A stretch of 16,991 nucleotides of DNA. Origin: JBBQHM01 sp038323965 (lineage in GTDB: Bacteria; Verrucomicrobiota; Verrucomicrobiia; Chthoniobacterales; UBA10450). Of this stretch, positions 6,284 through 13,520 are shown piece after piece; position 1 is the first letter of the stretch, and the number at the start of each line of letters is the position of its first letter. The notes under the pieces were generated by a model. The model did no database searches. It had not been told where the DNA came from and saw only the letters and a list, made by a program, of their open reading frames with translations. The stretch lies in NCBI GenBank assembly GCA_038323965.1, contig JBBQHM010000043.1, positions 1 through 16,991 of the forward strand. Reading direction: 5' to 3'. The position numbers and the translations under genes are program-made.

Positions 6284-6802
6284 ATGAGAATGAGATTTCG
6301 CCCCCTTCTCGTCGTCGCAAGTGCGCTGGCGCTCGCGGCCTGTCACACTTCGCGCAACGTCGCTGTCACCACGTGGCGAGTGATTGACGCTCCCGCGCGT
6401 TTCGTGCGCAACCGGATTGATCCGCAGCCGACGCAAACCACGACAACGACGCGGACCAACACCGTTTACTCGGACACAGGACCGGCCGGTCATCCTGTGG
6501 CGGCTGCGACGCCGCGTCCGCGCGCTACTCCAGTGCGACATGTTAGTGCACGATCGTCGGCAACACCTTGGCCGGAATTAACAGCTCGCCGCGAAGCAAC
6601 CGCGCGACCCTCCGCGCCCGAGCGGACGGCAACGTCGGCCCCTGCGCAGCAGGACTTCCCCGTCGCGAAATCAGTCCCGGGCAAACCTGGATATGTCTAC
6701 AGCCCGTTCGACTCCGCGGGCGCGATGATCGACGTGAGCGGTTATCAATCGGGCACGAAGGTGAAGGATCCGGACACGAAAAAGATTTTCGTGGTGCCTT
6801 AG
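6284..6802 (+). CDS. Lipoprotein with conserved C-terminal cap, function unknown
   Basis: A 172-residue protein (170 if the in-frame ATG at 6290 is used, as the promoter position suggests). The N-terminus is a lipoprotein signal: RFRPLLVVASALALAAC, with Cys20 as the lipidation site. Next comes a long disordered stretch (about 45-125) rich in Thr, Arg, Pro and Ala, including a Thr-run TQTTTTTRTNT. The last 40 residues are ordered: PGKPGYVYSPF, then GAMIDVSGYQSGTKVKDP and KKIFVVP. I recall this cap at the end of several small verrucomicrobial lipoproteins, with the Pro-Gly-x-Val-x-Ser-Pro-Phe part conserved. The architecture suggests an outer-membrane-anchored stalk presenting a small C-terminal module. 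No enzyme motif is seen. A 115-base gap with no recognisable feature separates it from the next gene. Confidence 0.8.
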   Translation: MRMRFRPLLVVASALALAACHTSRNVAVTTWRVIDAPARFVRNRIDPQPTQTTTTTRTNTVYSDTGPAGHPVAAATPRPRATPVRHVSARSSATPWPELTARREATARPSAPERTATSAPAQQDFPVAKSVPGKPGYVYSPFDSAGAMIDVSGYQSGTKVKDPDTKKIFVVP

Positions 6803-6917
6803 GGCGCGCTTCTCCCCGTATAGCCAAGTTCGAGAGCGACCGCTGTCGCACCCGTCCTGACCTGCGAATTCCCGGCAGATTCGGGATAAAATCGCCGCGC
6901 GCACGTTTATTGCTTTT

Positions 6918-8090
6918 ATGGCAATTATGAATCGAAAACGCGCCGCGACCGTTGGAGTCATTCTCGCGACCGGACTTGGTTGTTATCTCGCAAACGTGCA
7001 GGCCTTCGTGCGGATGTCGGGCATTCCTCCATGGGCATTGGGCACGAACGCAACCTTTAGCCTGAATCTTGGAAGTGCCGGCCGCACGTTGGCCGACGGC
7101 AATACTTCGTGGGACGCAGCCGCCGCGCCCGCCTTTGATGCGTGGAGTTCAGTCATGGCCCGCCTCCAGATTATCGGCGTCACCAGCCCCGGAGCGGTCG
7201 TCTCTTTCGGTAACGGCGCGAATGAAATTACCTACTCGAACACAGCGTTTGGAAGTACATGGGATAAGTACACGCTCGCAGTCACGCGTGTCCGGACCAA
7301 CGGCTCGAATATCGTGGAAAGCGATATTGTTTTTAATCCGAACCAAAGCTGGGACTCGTATCGCGGCGCCTTGCATTATCGATCTTCCGACGGTTTCGCG
7401 ATTGGCGACATTCGCCGCGTCCTGGAACACGAGCTTGGACACGCCATTGGTCTGGATCATCCGGATCAACATGGCCAGACCGTTGATGCGATTATGAATC
7501 ACGTGACGAGCAATCGCGACGCGCTGGCGGCGGACGATATCGCCGGGGGCCAGTCGATGTATGGCGCAGCGTCAGGCACGGGAACTCCAACACCAACTCC
7601 AAGCGCGACGGCTACGCCAACCGCGACCCCGATTCCAACCCCGACACCCGGATCAACTCCGATGATCAGCATCGTCGCAGCGCCCACCTCAATCTCGGAG
7701 GGAGGGACGGCGACATTCACTATCTCTGCTTCCTTCGCGTCAGACGTCCCATTGACCGTTGGCTACAGGATGAGTGGGAACGCGGCGCTCAACACTGAAT
7801 ACACTTTGGATGGAACTTTCGGTCAGGTAGTTATCCCAGCCGGTGCGACCGCGGCGGTCGTTACACTGGTGGCGCCTTCGAATCCGAAGCGCCGCGGAAG
7901 CGAAACGGCGACGATGAACGTGAATCTCGGCGCGCTCTATGGCGTCGCTTCAACGTCAGGTGCGTCGGTGACTATCCGCAACGTCAGGAGAGTCGCAGCC
8001 TCCGCAGAAATCCTTCCAACAAATGAACCGTCCGGCAGGGGCGACGGATTGCGGGAACCAGCAGCCGACCAAGATGTCGCAGACCAATAA
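6918..8090 (+). CDS. Secreted matrixin-like zinc metalloprotease with Pro/Thr linker and Calx-beta domain
   Basis: A 390-residue exported protein. The signal peptide is about 1-29 (cleavage after NVQA); an alternative in-frame ATG at 6927 gives a cleaner start. The catalytic domain (about 30-218) carries the metzincin zinc site HELGHAIGLDH: His171, Glu172, His175 and His181. The Met-turn is AIMNH with Met193. There is no pro-domain with a cysteine switch. A Thr-Pro linker (221-248, TPTPTPSATATPTATP type repeats) leads to a Calx-beta-like domain at 250-355 (ISEGGTATFTI, VTIRN). A charged 30-residue tail follows with no sorting signal. Such proteins usually act outside the cell on protein substrates. 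The next gene starts 25 bases downstream and probably forms an operon with it. Family assignment is firm; the substrate is unknown. Confidence 0.88.
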   Translation: MAIMNRKRAATVGVILATGLGCYLANVQAFVRMSGIPPWALGTNATFSLNLGSAGRTLADGNTSWDAAAAPAFDAWSSVMARLQIIGVTSPGAVVSFGNGANEITYSNTAFGSTWDKYTLAVTRVRTNGSNIVESDIVFNPNQSWDSYRGALHYRSSDGFAIGDIRRVLEHELGHAIGLDHPDQHGQTVDAIMNHVTSNRDALAADDIAGGQSMYGAASGTGTPTPTPSATATPTATPIPTPTPGSTPMISIVAAPTSISEGGTATFTISASFASDVPLTVGYRMSGNAALNTEYTLDGTFGQVVIPAGATAAVVTLVAPSNPKRRGSETATMNVNLGALYGVASTSGASVTIRNVRRVAASAEILPTNEPSGRGDGLREPAADQDVADQ

Positions 8091-8115
8091 AGCAACTCGC
8101 TAACGAGAAATTTAC

Positions 8116-8694
8116 ATGAAAAAAATATCACTTCTCTCCGGCGCGATCGCTCTCTTGAGCATCGCTTCCCAGATCTCCGCGACCACCGTGATCGCGCCGA
8201 CGTTTGCACAACTTGTGAACGAGGCCGAAGTCATTTTCCAGGGAACGGTAACCGCTTCGCGCTCCGTCTGGGTGGGCGAAGGCGCCCAGCGCGACATCAT
8301 GACCTACGTGACCTTCAAAGTGGACGACGCGGTGAAAGGCACTCCCGGTTCGATCTACACTATCAGCATGGTCGGTGGCACGGTTGGCCAGGACACGATG
8401 GAAATTTCCGGCGCGCCAAAATTCAAGATTGGCAGCCGCGATCTACTCTTTGTGCAGCACAATGGGCAGCAGTTCATCCCGCTGGTGGGCATCATGCACG
8501 GACGTTTCCGGGTGCAGCTGGATCAGTCTGGCCGCGATGTGGTAATGACCGACGATAAGGCTCCGCTCAGCAACACGGCCGAGCTCGGAGTCAATGAACA
8601 GAACGCGCGCGCAGGCGCTGCGATGTCGGTCGATCAATTCAAGAACGCAGTGCGCGAGACGATCAAGCAAAGCGCGTCGCATCCCGCGCAGTAA
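8116..8694 (+). CDS. Conserved secreted protein paired with the metalloprotease
   Basis: A 192-residue protein with a clear signal peptide (about 1-22, MKKISLLSGAIALL, cleavage after ISA). The mature protein begins TTVIAPTFAQLVNEAEVIFQ and continues with TFKVDDAVKGT, GSRDLLFV and VGIMHGRFRV; it has no cysteine and no membrane segment. I recall this pattern from uncharacterised exported proteins of Acidobacteria and Verrucomicrobia that lie beside matrixin-type protease genes. A GAGAAA sequence lies 6 bases before the ATG, and only 25 bases separate it from the protease stop. Its role could be a substrate, inhibitor or folding partner of the protease; nothing in the sequence decides among these. 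The gene is intact. Confidence 0.8.
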   Translation: MKKISLLSGAIALLSIASQISATTVIAPTFAQLVNEAEVIFQGTVTASRSVWVGEGAQRDIMTYVTFKVDDAVKGTPGSIYTISMVGGTVGQDTMEISGAPKFKIGSRDLLFVQHNGQQFIPLVGIMHGRFRVQLDQSGRDVVMTDDKAPLSNTAELGVNEQNARAGAAMSVDQFKNAVRETIKQSASHPAQ

Positions 8695-8710
8695 CATTCC
8701 CGTTACCTTT

Positions 8711-8724
8711 CCGCGGACTCGCGG
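8711..8724. repeat. Small GC hairpin at a convergent junction
   Basis: CCGCG-GACT-CGCGG, a perfect 5-bp stem, extendable by a T-G and a T-A pair, in the 37-base gap between the 3' ends of the secreted protein gene (+) and the small anchored protein gene (-). No T-tract follows on either strand. Confidence 0.35.
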
Positions 8725-8731
8725 GATTCAA

Positions 8732-8962
8732 TCAGGGATTGTCATTCGCTTTCCGCTGTTGCTGCACCTGGTTAGCAACCTCGTGCGCGCGGTCGAGCGA
8801 TTTCTTCGGCCACATCGTGGCTGGTCGTGGCGACGCTGCTGTAACTTGCGACGTCGCCGGCTCATTTTGAACTGACGCGACCGCACGGTGGTCAGTGTGC
8901 CGTTGATATGCGTAGAGAGCTCCGAAACCGACGAAGGCAACGATCACGAAAAATGTGCGCAT
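8732..8962 (-). CDS. Small membrane-anchored or exported protein (76 aa), unknown
   Basis: A 76-residue protein opening with a hydrophobic segment, MRTFFVIVAFVGFGALYAY (residues 4-19), that would act as an N-terminal anchor or uncleaved signal. A polar tail follows with Gln, Ala and Pro (about 25-50), then a short charged segment KKSLDRAHEVANQVQQQ that could form an amphipathic helix. TAGGAT three bases before the ATG offers a Shine-Dalgarno-like AGGA. It is divergent from dsbD, 60 bases away, and convergent with the secreted protein gene. No family is recognised. It is supported by the start context and the coherent membrane segment rather than by similarity. Confidence 0.55.
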   Translation of the reverse strand: MRTFFVIVAFVGFGALYAYQRHTDHRAVASVQNEPATSQVTAASPRPATMWPKKSLDRAHEVANQVQQQRKANDNP

Positions 8963-9022
8963 CCAATCCTACGAGCAGGGCGTACGCCAACGGTGCGGCG
9001 CTTTGCTGAGAACGCCGTCGCC

Positions 9023-11140
9023 ATGTCTATTAACACCATGATTCCGCGGCGCGTCGCCATCCTTCTCGCAGCCTTTGGGTCGATGGCCGGGATTGCCCAC
9101 GGACAAAAGTATCAGGGCCACGATCTCGTCCAGGCCGACCTCATCGCGGACACCTCGGCCGTCGTTTCCGGCAAGCCTTTTACGGTGGGTGTCCGGCTGC
9201 ACGAATCTCCGGGCTGGCATACTTATTGGAAATATCCCGGCGACGCCGGCATCCCGACCGAGATCAAATGGCAACTGCCGTCTGGTTGGAAAGCTGGCGA
9301 AATTCAGTGGCCGCTTCCTAGCAAGATCGACGAGCCGGGCGATATCCAGATTTATGGTTACCGCGACGAAGTAATTTTGCTGCAGGAAATCACGCCGCCC
9401 AAAGATGTGAGCGGTTCGACCGTAAAACTTGCGGCGCACGCGAGCTGGCTGGTTTGCGAGAAGATCTGCATTCCGGGCGAGGCGGACGTGCAACTGGAGT
9501 TACCCGTTGGGACAGAGACAAAACCGGCCAATGGCGAGCTCTTCGCTAAATGGAAAGCCGCCGTGCCCAAATCATGGCCGGCGGATTCCGGAATGGCGGC
9601 AACATGGAAGCGCAACCGCGGCGAACTGCAGTTGAACGTCACGACGGGGACTGCTTCCGATGCCTTGGAATTCTTTCCGCTGCCCCCCGCAAACCTGGCG
9701 ATCGGGCATCCGGAACGATTGGAAGCTCGGGACGGCGCCAATACTTTTCGCGTCCCACTGGTCGATGCGAACGCGAATGCGAAGTCGATCGGCGGCGTCA
9801 TCGCCAATCCATCGGCACAGACAGCGTGGGAATTGCCGGCAGAAGAAGTGAAAGCGGTATCGCCGGAGCCAGCGGAGGGATCAAGTGCGGAAATTCTGCA
9901 CGCGCTAATCTTCGGATTTATCGGAGGCTTCATCCTGAATCTCATGCCGTGCGTGCTGCCGGTGATTTCGCTAAAAATCTTCGGCTTCGTCCAGCAGGCC
10001 GGCAAAAGTCGACGCCTGATTCTTCGCAGTGGCCTCGCTTTCGCCGGCGGCATTTTCGCCTGGTTCATCGGCCTCGCGCTGGTGCTCATCATATTGAAAT
10101 CCGCGGGTCGCCAGATCACCTGGGCGCTGCAATTCACCAATCCGTACTTCGTGCTTTCGATGGCGGTCTTCGTGCTGGTGTTTGCGCTGAATCTTTTCGG
10201 CGTTTTCGAGATCGGTCTCCCGCAATGGGCGACGCGCGGGGCGGCTGTCGGCAGCAATCGCGAAGGGGACAGCGGTTCGTTTTTCCAAGGCGTGTTTGCG
10301 ACCGTGCTCGCGACTCCGTGCACGGCACCATTTCTCGGCACGGCGCTCGGCTTCGCGTTTACCCAATCGGCCCTCATTATTTTCGCAGTGTTCGTCGCGA
10401 TCGCGGCGGGCATGAGCGCGCCCTACATCGCCTTGGCCGCACAACCGGCATGGCTGCGATTTCTCCCGCGACCGGGCGACTGGATGGTGCGCGTAAAACA
10501 GGCGATGGGCTTTTTGCTAATCGCCACCCTGATCTTTTTGCTCGCAGTGATCGGTGCTCAACGCGGAGTCGGCGCGATCGTTTGGACGACTTGTTTACTG
10601 CTTGCGGTCAGCGTCGCGTGCTGGATCAAGGGGGCGTTCATCCTGCCGACCGCCTCGGGGCGATCGCGCTTGATCGCAGCGCTGATCGCCATCGGAATTC
10701 TGGTCGCGAGTTCCGCGTATTTCGTCGGCTCAAAGTTTTCCCAGGAAACTGCCGCCACCCTTCCTGCCAGCGCCGGAGAAGGCTGGCAGTCGTTCACCCC
10801 GGCATTATTACAAAGTGAGCTGCAGCAGAAGCACGCCGTGTTTATCGACTTCACCGCGGCTTGGTGCATCACCTGTAAATTTAATGAAGCGACGGTGCTC
10901 AACACGTCGGCGGTGCGCGATTCTCTCCAGCAGCACGCCATCACGAAGATCAAAGCGGACTGGACGAACGCCGACCCGGAAATCACAAAATTGTTGAAAC
11001 AATTCGGGCGGCCCGGTGTCCCACTCTACGTGTTGTATCCGGGGAACGGTGCGGAGCCGTATATCTTTCCGGAGTTAATCACCAAGCGTATGGTTTTGGA
11101 TAAATTCCAAACCGTCGCTCCGAAACCTGCAGGAAAATAA
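9023..11140 (+). CDS. dsbD: Thiol:disulfide interchange protein DsbD / ScsB-type electron transporter
   Basis: A 705-residue inner-membrane protein passing electrons from cytosolic thioredoxin to periplasmic thiol proteins. From ATG 9023: a signal peptide of about 27 residues (ends IAHG); an N-terminal periplasmic domain (about 30-280) with the redox pair Cys145/Cys149 (WLVCEKIC); a polytopic core (about 289-570) with Cys310 (NLMPCVLP) and Cys433 (ATPCTAPF); and a C-terminal thioredoxin domain with Cys615/Cys618 (AAWCITC) and cis-Pro667 (GVPLY). All six relay cysteines are present. An ATG at 9038 is an alternative start. The open frame extends 45 codons further upstream, but that stretch overlaps the divergent gene and has no signal peptide. 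The long N-terminal domain is closer to ScsB-like members. The redoxin gene follows three bases later. Confidence 0.93.
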   Translation: MSINTMIPRRVAILLAAFGSMAGIAHGQKYQGHDLVQADLIADTSAVVSGKPFTVGVRLHESPGWHTYWKYPGDAGIPTEIKWQLPSGWKAGEIQWPLPSKIDEPGDIQIYGYRDEVILLQEITPPKDVSGSTVKLAAHASWLVCEKICIPGEADVQLELPVGTETKPANGELFAKWKAAVPKSWPADSGMAATWKRNRGELQLNVTTGTASDALEFFPLPPANLAIGHPERLEARDGANTFRVPLVDANANAKSIGGVIANPSAQTAWELPAEEVKAVSPEPAEGSSAEILHALIFGFIGGFILNLMPCVLPVISLKIFGFVQQAGKSRRLILRSGLAFAGGIFAWFIGLALVLIILKSAGRQITWALQFTNPYFVLSMAVFVLVFALNLFGVFEIGLPQWATRGAAVGSNREGDSGSFFQGVFATVLATPCTAPFLGTALGFAFTQSALIIFAVFVAIAAGMSAPYIALAAQPAWLRFLPRPGDWMVRVKQAMGFLLIATLIFLLAVIGAQRGVGAIVWTTCLLLAVSVACWIKGAFILPTASGRSRLIAALIAIGILVASSAYFVGSKFSQETAATLPASAGEGWQSFTPALLQSELQQKHAVFIDFTAAWCITCKFNEATVLNTSAVRDSLQQHAITKIKADWTNADPEITKLLKQFGRPGVPLYVLYPGNGAEPYIFPELITKRMVLDKFQTVAPKPAGK

Positions 11141-11143
11141 ACT

Positions 11144-11746
11144 ATGAAAACATTACTCGCCCTCGCGCTCTCAATAATTGCCACCTCGCTGTACGCGATT
11201 GATTCGCCACCGGTCGGAGCCATGGCTCCCGATTTTTCGTTGACTGATGCGGGGGGCAAAACGCAGTCGTTGTCCCAATACAAGGGCAAGTACGTCGTGC
11301 TGGAGTGGTTTAATCCCGACTGCCCGTTTGTGAAGAAACATTACGGCAGCGGCAACATGCAGAAGTTGCAGGCCGAGTACACGGGCAAGGGCGTAGTCTG
11401 GCTTACGATCGATTCTTCCGCTCCGGAGTTTGAAGGTAGCCTCACGGCCGAGCAGGCGACCAAAGTCATGGCGGAGCAGAAGCTGAAATCGACCGCAGTC
11501 CTCCTCGATCCGGACGGTAAAGCAGGCAAAGCCTATGGTGCGCGCAATACGCCGCACATGTTTGTCGTTAGCCCTGATGGTAAAATCGTTTATGAGGGAG
11601 CGATCGACAGCAAACCCTCGCCAAATCCGGCCGATATCGCGGGCGCAGTCAATTACGTGAAAGTCGCGCTCGACGAATCGATGGCGGGCAAACCGGTTTC
11701 ACAATCGAGCACCCGTCCCTACGGCTGCTCGGTGAAGTATAAATAA
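11144..11746 (+). CDS. Periplasmic redoxin (AhpC/TSA, peroxiredoxin-like)
   Basis: A 200-residue thioredoxin-fold protein with a signal peptide (1-18, ends LYA). The N-terminal part has the redoxin pattern: APDFSLTDAGG (28-38), YVVLEWFNPDC (50-60) with Cys60, then PFVKKHY. Cys60 stands in a Pro-Asp-Cys-Pro context without the CxxC second cysteine, so a peroxiredoxin-like use is more likely than a thioredoxin-like one. A second Cys195 sits at the extreme C-terminus (RPYGCSVKY) and could be the resolving residue. NTPHMFVVSPDGKIV (135-149) holds the cis-Pro. It starts three bases after dsbD with AGGAAA as ribosome binding site at the end of dsbD. DsbD is its likely reductant, as in ScsB/peroxiredoxin pairs known elsewhere. 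Confidence 0.88.
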   Translation: MKTLLALALSIIATSLYAIDSPPVGAMAPDFSLTDAGGKTQSLSQYKGKYVVLEWFNPDCPFVKKHYGSGNMQKLQAEYTGKGVVWLTIDSSAPEFEGSLTAEQATKVMAEQKLKSTAVLLDPDGKAGKAYGARNTPHMFVVSPDGKIVYEGAIDSKPSPNPADIAGAVNYVKVALDESMAGKPVSQSSTRPYGCSVKYK

Positions 11747-11755
11747 CGTTAGTTA

Positions 11756-12553
11756 CTAGCGGCGCTTCGCAGCGAAACCCGCTGCGAAGCGAAGCAGCGG
11801 CATCGGCGTCAGGCGAACGATTGTCATTCCGATTTTCATGGCCAGCCCTGGGACTACGATCGGTCGATCCGCTTCCAGGGCGGCGATTGCATTCGCTACG
11901 ACTTGTTCCACGGCGACATGGGTGAAGGCCGGGCCAGAGTCGTAGGTTTCGCCGGGACGTCCGGCTACTTCGCCAAACTCGGTCAGGACAGGTCCGGGAC
12001 ATAACGCGCAGACCGCAATTCCGGTTCCGCGCAATTCCGAACGCAACGCTTCGGTAAAGCTGGTCACGTACGCCTTTGTGGCCGCGTAAACCGCAAAAGT
12101 CGGCATCGGCAAAAATGATGCCGACGAACTGACGTTGAGAATGCCACCCCGCTTTCGTTCAACCATCGCAGGCAACAACGACCGCGTTAATCGAGTAAGC
12201 GCCACGATGTTGACCATAGTCATTTCCTGCACGCGCCGTGGATCGCTCGTCAGGAAAGCGCCGCGGTCACCGACGCCAGCGTTATTGATTAGAAGATCGA
12301 CCGAGATGCGTTCGGCCTGAAGCCATCTGGTTAATGCATCAACCTGCGCGATGTCGGCCAGGTCGCACTGTCGCACCCGCACATCCAGGTTCGGGTCGGT
12401 GGTGATGAGTTCGTCGCGCAGCGTTTCCAGGCGGTCGAGCCGTCTTGCGACCAAGACCAGTGAAGCGGCGCGAGGCGCCAGTTGCCGCGCGAATTCACGA
12501 CCGATCCCAGCTGATGCGCCGGTAATCAGTGCGCACTGTCCGTCTACTTTCAT
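11756..12553 (-). CDS. Short-chain dehydrogenase/reductase
   Basis: A 265-residue classical SDR, a cytosolic NAD(P)-dependent oxidoreductase. The Rossmann motif is TGASAGIG (11-18), the structural motif is NNAG (90-93), the catalytic Ser lies in NVSSSASF (140-147) and the active-site pair is Tyr156/Lys160 (YAATK). CPGPV (185-189) follows as usual. The basic residues at VARRLDR (35-41) after the second strand suggest a preference for NADP(H). The substrate cannot be read from the sequence; the family includes acyl, sugar and quinone reductases. The ATG overlaps the stop of the pseudouridine synthase gene by four bases (ATGA), so the two are probably translationally coupled. A perfect 12-bp inverted repeat lies in its last codons. 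Confidence 0.92.
   Translation of the reverse strand: MKVDGQCALITGASAGIGREFARQLAPRAASLVLVARRLDRLETLRDELITTDPNLDVRVRQCDLADIAQVDALTRWLQAERISVDLLINNAGVGDRGAFLTSDPRRVQEMTMVNIVALTRLTRSLLPAMVERKRGGILNVSSSASFLPMPTFAVYAATKAYVTSFTEALRSELRGTGIAVCALCPGPVLTEFGEVAGRPGETYDSGPAFTHVAVEQVVANAIAALEADRPIVVPGLAMKIGMTIVRLTPMPLLRFAAGFAAKRR
11763..11791. repeat. Perfect 12-bp inverted repeat at the redoxin/SDR convergent junction
   Basis: CGCTTCGCAGCG (11763-11774), loop AAACC, CGCTGCGAAGCG (11780-11791). It lies 16 bases past the redoxin stop and inside the last codons of the convergent dehydrogenase gene, encoding part of its FAAGFAAKRR tail. No T-tract follows on either strand. It could halt or stabilise the redoxin transcript. 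Confidence 0.65.
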
Positions 12554-13272
12554 TTTCTAATTCCCTTTCCGGCTGGTGCCTTGGGTTGCGCACTCAAATT
12601 TTTCACTTCCGCAGCAGAGAGCGCACGCCAGTCGCCCACTGCAAGTTCGCCCATGCGCAGCGCGCCGATGCGCACGCGCGCGAGTCGTTTCACTTCGTAG
12701 CCGACGGCCGCAAACATGCGGCGGATTTGTCGATTCAACCCTTGCCGCAGGACGACTCGCAAACGCGTAGCCGACACATGCTCAAGCCGGGCGAACTGCG
12801 CGCGCTGACCGTCCAGCGTAATTCCGCGAAGCAATTTCACATCGAGCTCCTTATCCCAACGTCGATCGAGCACGACGTGATATTCCTTTTCCACCTTGAA
12901 CTTCGGATGGGTGAGCTGCTGTGCGAGGTCGCCGTCATTCACCAGCAAAAGTAAACCTTCGGTCTGCGCGTCGAGCCGGCCGACGTTAAACAGACGCGGG
13001 AGATGTTTGGGCAGCAGATCGAAGATGGTGTCGTGCGCATTCGGATCGCCGGCGGTGCAGACGTAACCGCGCGGTTTGTGCAGCGCAATGTAGACGTGCG
13101 CGGTGGCCTTAACCAGCTTGCCTCCGACTTTGACGTGATCGCGATCGGTCGGCTGGTAACTGAAGTCGAGACAAGGCGAACCGTTAATGGTGACCCGACC
13201 GGAGGCGATCAGTTCGTCACAATGGCGGCGCGAGCCAATGCCGGCGGCAGCTAGAAAACGATTGAGCCGCAC
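12550..13272 (-). CDS. rluB: RluB/RsuA-family rRNA pseudouridine synthase
   Basis: A 240-residue enzyme isomerising a uridine in ribosomal RNA; RluB acts on 23S rRNA and RsuA on 16S rRNA. An S4 RNA-binding domain opens the protein (MRLNRFLAAAGIGSRRHCDE, about 1-55). The catalytic domain follows, with HKPRGYV (65-71) and the catalytic Asp101 in NVGRLDAQTEGLLLL. GLNRQIRRM is the third conserved motif. The TEGLLLL version and overall length fit RluB better than RsuA, but the target base is not decided here. The start is GTG at 13272, chosen because it gives the canonical S4 N-terminus. It sits 18 bases after the small basic protein and overlaps the next gene by four bases, forming one operon with a ribosome-related theme. 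Confidence 0.9.
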   Translation of the reverse strand: MRLNRFLAAAGIGSRRHCDELIASGRVTINGSPCLDFSYQPTDRDHVKVGGKLVKATAHVYIALHKPRGYVCTAGDPNAHDTIFDLLPKHLPRLFNVGRLDAQTEGLLLLVNDGDLAQQLTHPKFKVEKEYHVVLDRRWDKELDVKLLRGITLDGQRAQFARLEHVSATRLRVVLRQGLNRQIRRMFAAVGYEVKRLARVRIGALRMGELAVGDWRALSAAEVKNLSAQPKAPAGKGIRK

Positions 13273-13290
13273 TTGGACGGCTCGACGCGG

Positions 13291-13446
13291 TTAAGCGTCG
13301 GGCTTGGTTTTAGGGAGGCCGACAACCTTGGCGCCGTCCTTCCATTGACCGCGCTTCTTGAGCAAATCGACGCGCTCGAAACGCTTAAGAACGTTCCGCT
13401 TTGCGGCAATGGTGCTGGCCCCTTTAAGACTACGATGCTGCGACAT
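13291..13446 (-). CDS. Small basic protein of the Verrucomicrobia/Chlamydiae family
   Basis: A 51-residue, very basic protein (about 14 Lys/Arg against 5 Asp/Glu). It begins MSQHRSLKGAS, continues KRNVLKRFERVDLLKKRGQW and ends VVGLPKTKPDA. The Ser-Leu-x-Gly start, the KRNVLKRFER helix and the GLPKTK tail match my memory of the small basic protein family found in Verrucomicrobia and Chlamydiae and thought to be linked to the ribosome. It has no membrane segment. It heads an operon with an rRNA pseudouridine synthase, which supports a ribosomal role. The ATG lies eight bases after the A/T-rich end of a hairpin, and no Shine-Dalgarno is visible between them. Longer in-frame readings run into the preceding gene and look spurious. 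Confidence 0.85.
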   Translation of the reverse strand: MSQHRSLKGASTIAAKRNVLKRFERVDLLKKRGQWKDGAKVVGLPKTKPDA

Positions 13447-13453
13447 ACTTTTT

Positions 13454-13489
13454 AAAAAACGAGCCCGCACCCTACGCGGCGCGACGGGC
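13454..13489 (-). terminator. Hairpin plus T-tract between the glycosyltransferase and small basic protein genes
   Basis: On the minus strand GCCC, a 3-base bulge (GTC), GCGCC, loop GCGTAG, GGTGC and GGGC form a nine-pair stem (one G-T pair), followed by TCG and six T. It lies 32 bases after the glycosyltransferase stop, so it should end that operon. It also ends just eight bases before the small basic protein ATG, so it could double as a leader structure of that gene. Confidence 0.5.
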
Positions 13490-13520
13490 AATTCAAATGG
13501 AGAGTCTGGGTTCGACCAGG

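Noticed and set aside
8888..9022. 45-codon upstream extension of dsbD
   Set aside because: The extension overlaps the divergent small gene, has no signal peptide, and ATG 9023 is followed directly by a good signal sequence.
9358..10413. A 351-codon minus-strand open frame within dsbD
   Set aside because: It lies entirely inside dsbD, shows no family motif and starts without context. Shadow of a GC-rich membrane protein gene.
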